From positions 1-38,529 of IMG/VR virus record IMGVR_UViG_3300044627_003295: a stretch of DNA of 38,529 bases; one strand, 5' to 3'. The notes under the pieces are model-generated. The model saw only the letters and a program-made list of their open reading frames with translations. It did not search any database and was not told the DNA's origin. Below are positions 38,275 through 38,529 of this stretch, piece by piece. The stretch comes from a virus. Every line of letters begins with the position of its first letter. Within the stretch, counting starts at the first letter, position 1. The position numbers and the translations under genes are program-made.

Positions 38275-38529
38275 ATGGACAACGACAACACGCGAGACGC
38301 TAACGGGCCGTCTCTTGCATCCGTTGGTTCTCAGCCGGCGGGATGGGGCGCAGTCGCCTCCGACGGCTCGGTAGTCTGCATGATGCGTAGACGCGCAGAT
38401 GTCGCGAGTTACGTCGTCGATGGCACGCCAATCGTCCCCCTTTACCGTCACCCGCAGCCCACGCTCACCGACGCGGAGCGGGAGGCGATTGAGAAGGCAA
38501 TCGGGCGAGAGTTGGACGCTGAGTGGTAC
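38275..38529 (+). CDS. Partial small accessory protein, cut by the window edge
   Basis: 85 residues visible, no stop before the edge. ATG at 38275 follows AGGAGCGG by about 7 nt. The sequence includes GWGAVASDGSVVCMMRRRADVASYVVDGTPIVPLYRHPQ, then LTDAEREAIEKAI. The PLYRHP segment followed by LTDxEREAI combines motifs of the two preceding accessory genes, suggesting a small related family. Function unknown. Confidence 0.55.
   Translation, partial: MDNDNTRDANGPSLASVGSQPAGWGAVASDGSVVCMMRRRADVASYVVDGTPIVPLYRHPQPTLTDAEREAIEKAIGRELDAEWY

Noticed and set aside
1-38529. tRNA genes
   Set aside because: Scanned for T-loop (GTTCRANYC) and paired acceptor ends. A few partial matches, e.g. near 15828, lacked a cloverleaf.

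Overview
The window is a gene-dense, GC-rich stretch of a tailed double-stranded DNA bacteriophage, or a prophage of one. Evidence: very large virion-type proteins, a tyrosine integrase, an exonuclease/ERF annealing pair, an SF2 helicase, Holliday-junction-type nucleases, phage nucleotide-pool enzymes, a LamG-fold adhesin, an SSB and a sliding-clamp-like protein. Almost all genes have good Shine-Dalgarno sites and many overlap by ATGA, GTGA, TAATG or TGATG. No capsid, terminase, portal or DNA polymerase gene is in the window, so the genome continues on both sides. The host cannot be read directly. A planctomycete is a tentative guess, from memory of similar small proteins with LTDxEREAI and PLYRxP motifs and of attC-like hairpins in that phylum.

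Layout: (1) 1-10721 rightward: a cut-off gene, four small Gln- or charge-rich proteins and three very large virion proteins (1229, 601 and 1160 aa). (2) 10710-11534 leftward: tyrosine integrase. (3) 11534-18979 rightward: RecE-like exonuclease, ERF annealing protein, helicase, several nucleases, a 358-nt non-coding stretch with strong RNA folds, an HD phosphohydrolase and a DUF5664 (MazZ-type) dNTP hydrolase side by side, and a possible DNA-binding protein. (4) 18798-23351 rightward: small membrane proteins (holin candidates), a papain-like protease and a LamG-type adhesin. (5) 23402-23926 rightward: a small sigma-70-like factor. (6) 23853-35754 leftward: serine recombinase, a metallopeptidase/VWA protein with its MoxR-type AAA ATPase, two helix-turn-helix proteins, a clamp-like protein and many small accessory genes. 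(7) 36092-end rightward: SSB and small membrane or accessory genes, with an integron attC-like hairpin.

The most striking unexplained feature is in region 6. Every gap longer than about 25 nt between leftward genes from 28.4 to 35.8 kb, and the leader of the first gene, carries the same 13-bp sequence GACTCCGCAGCGG (plus-strand reading) in one orientation. It usually sits 2-6 nt after the upstream stop codon and is followed, toward the next start codon, by a variable GC-rich hairpin. The layout resembles the stoperators and start-associated sequences of mycobacteriophages, but the sequence is different. It looks like a phage-wide regulatory or module-boundary system. Second in interest are the structured RNA candidate at 15.5-15.85 kb and the DatZ/MazZ-like gene pair, which raises the possibility of a 2-aminoadenine (Z) genome. 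No purZ is visible here, so that remains a hypothesis.
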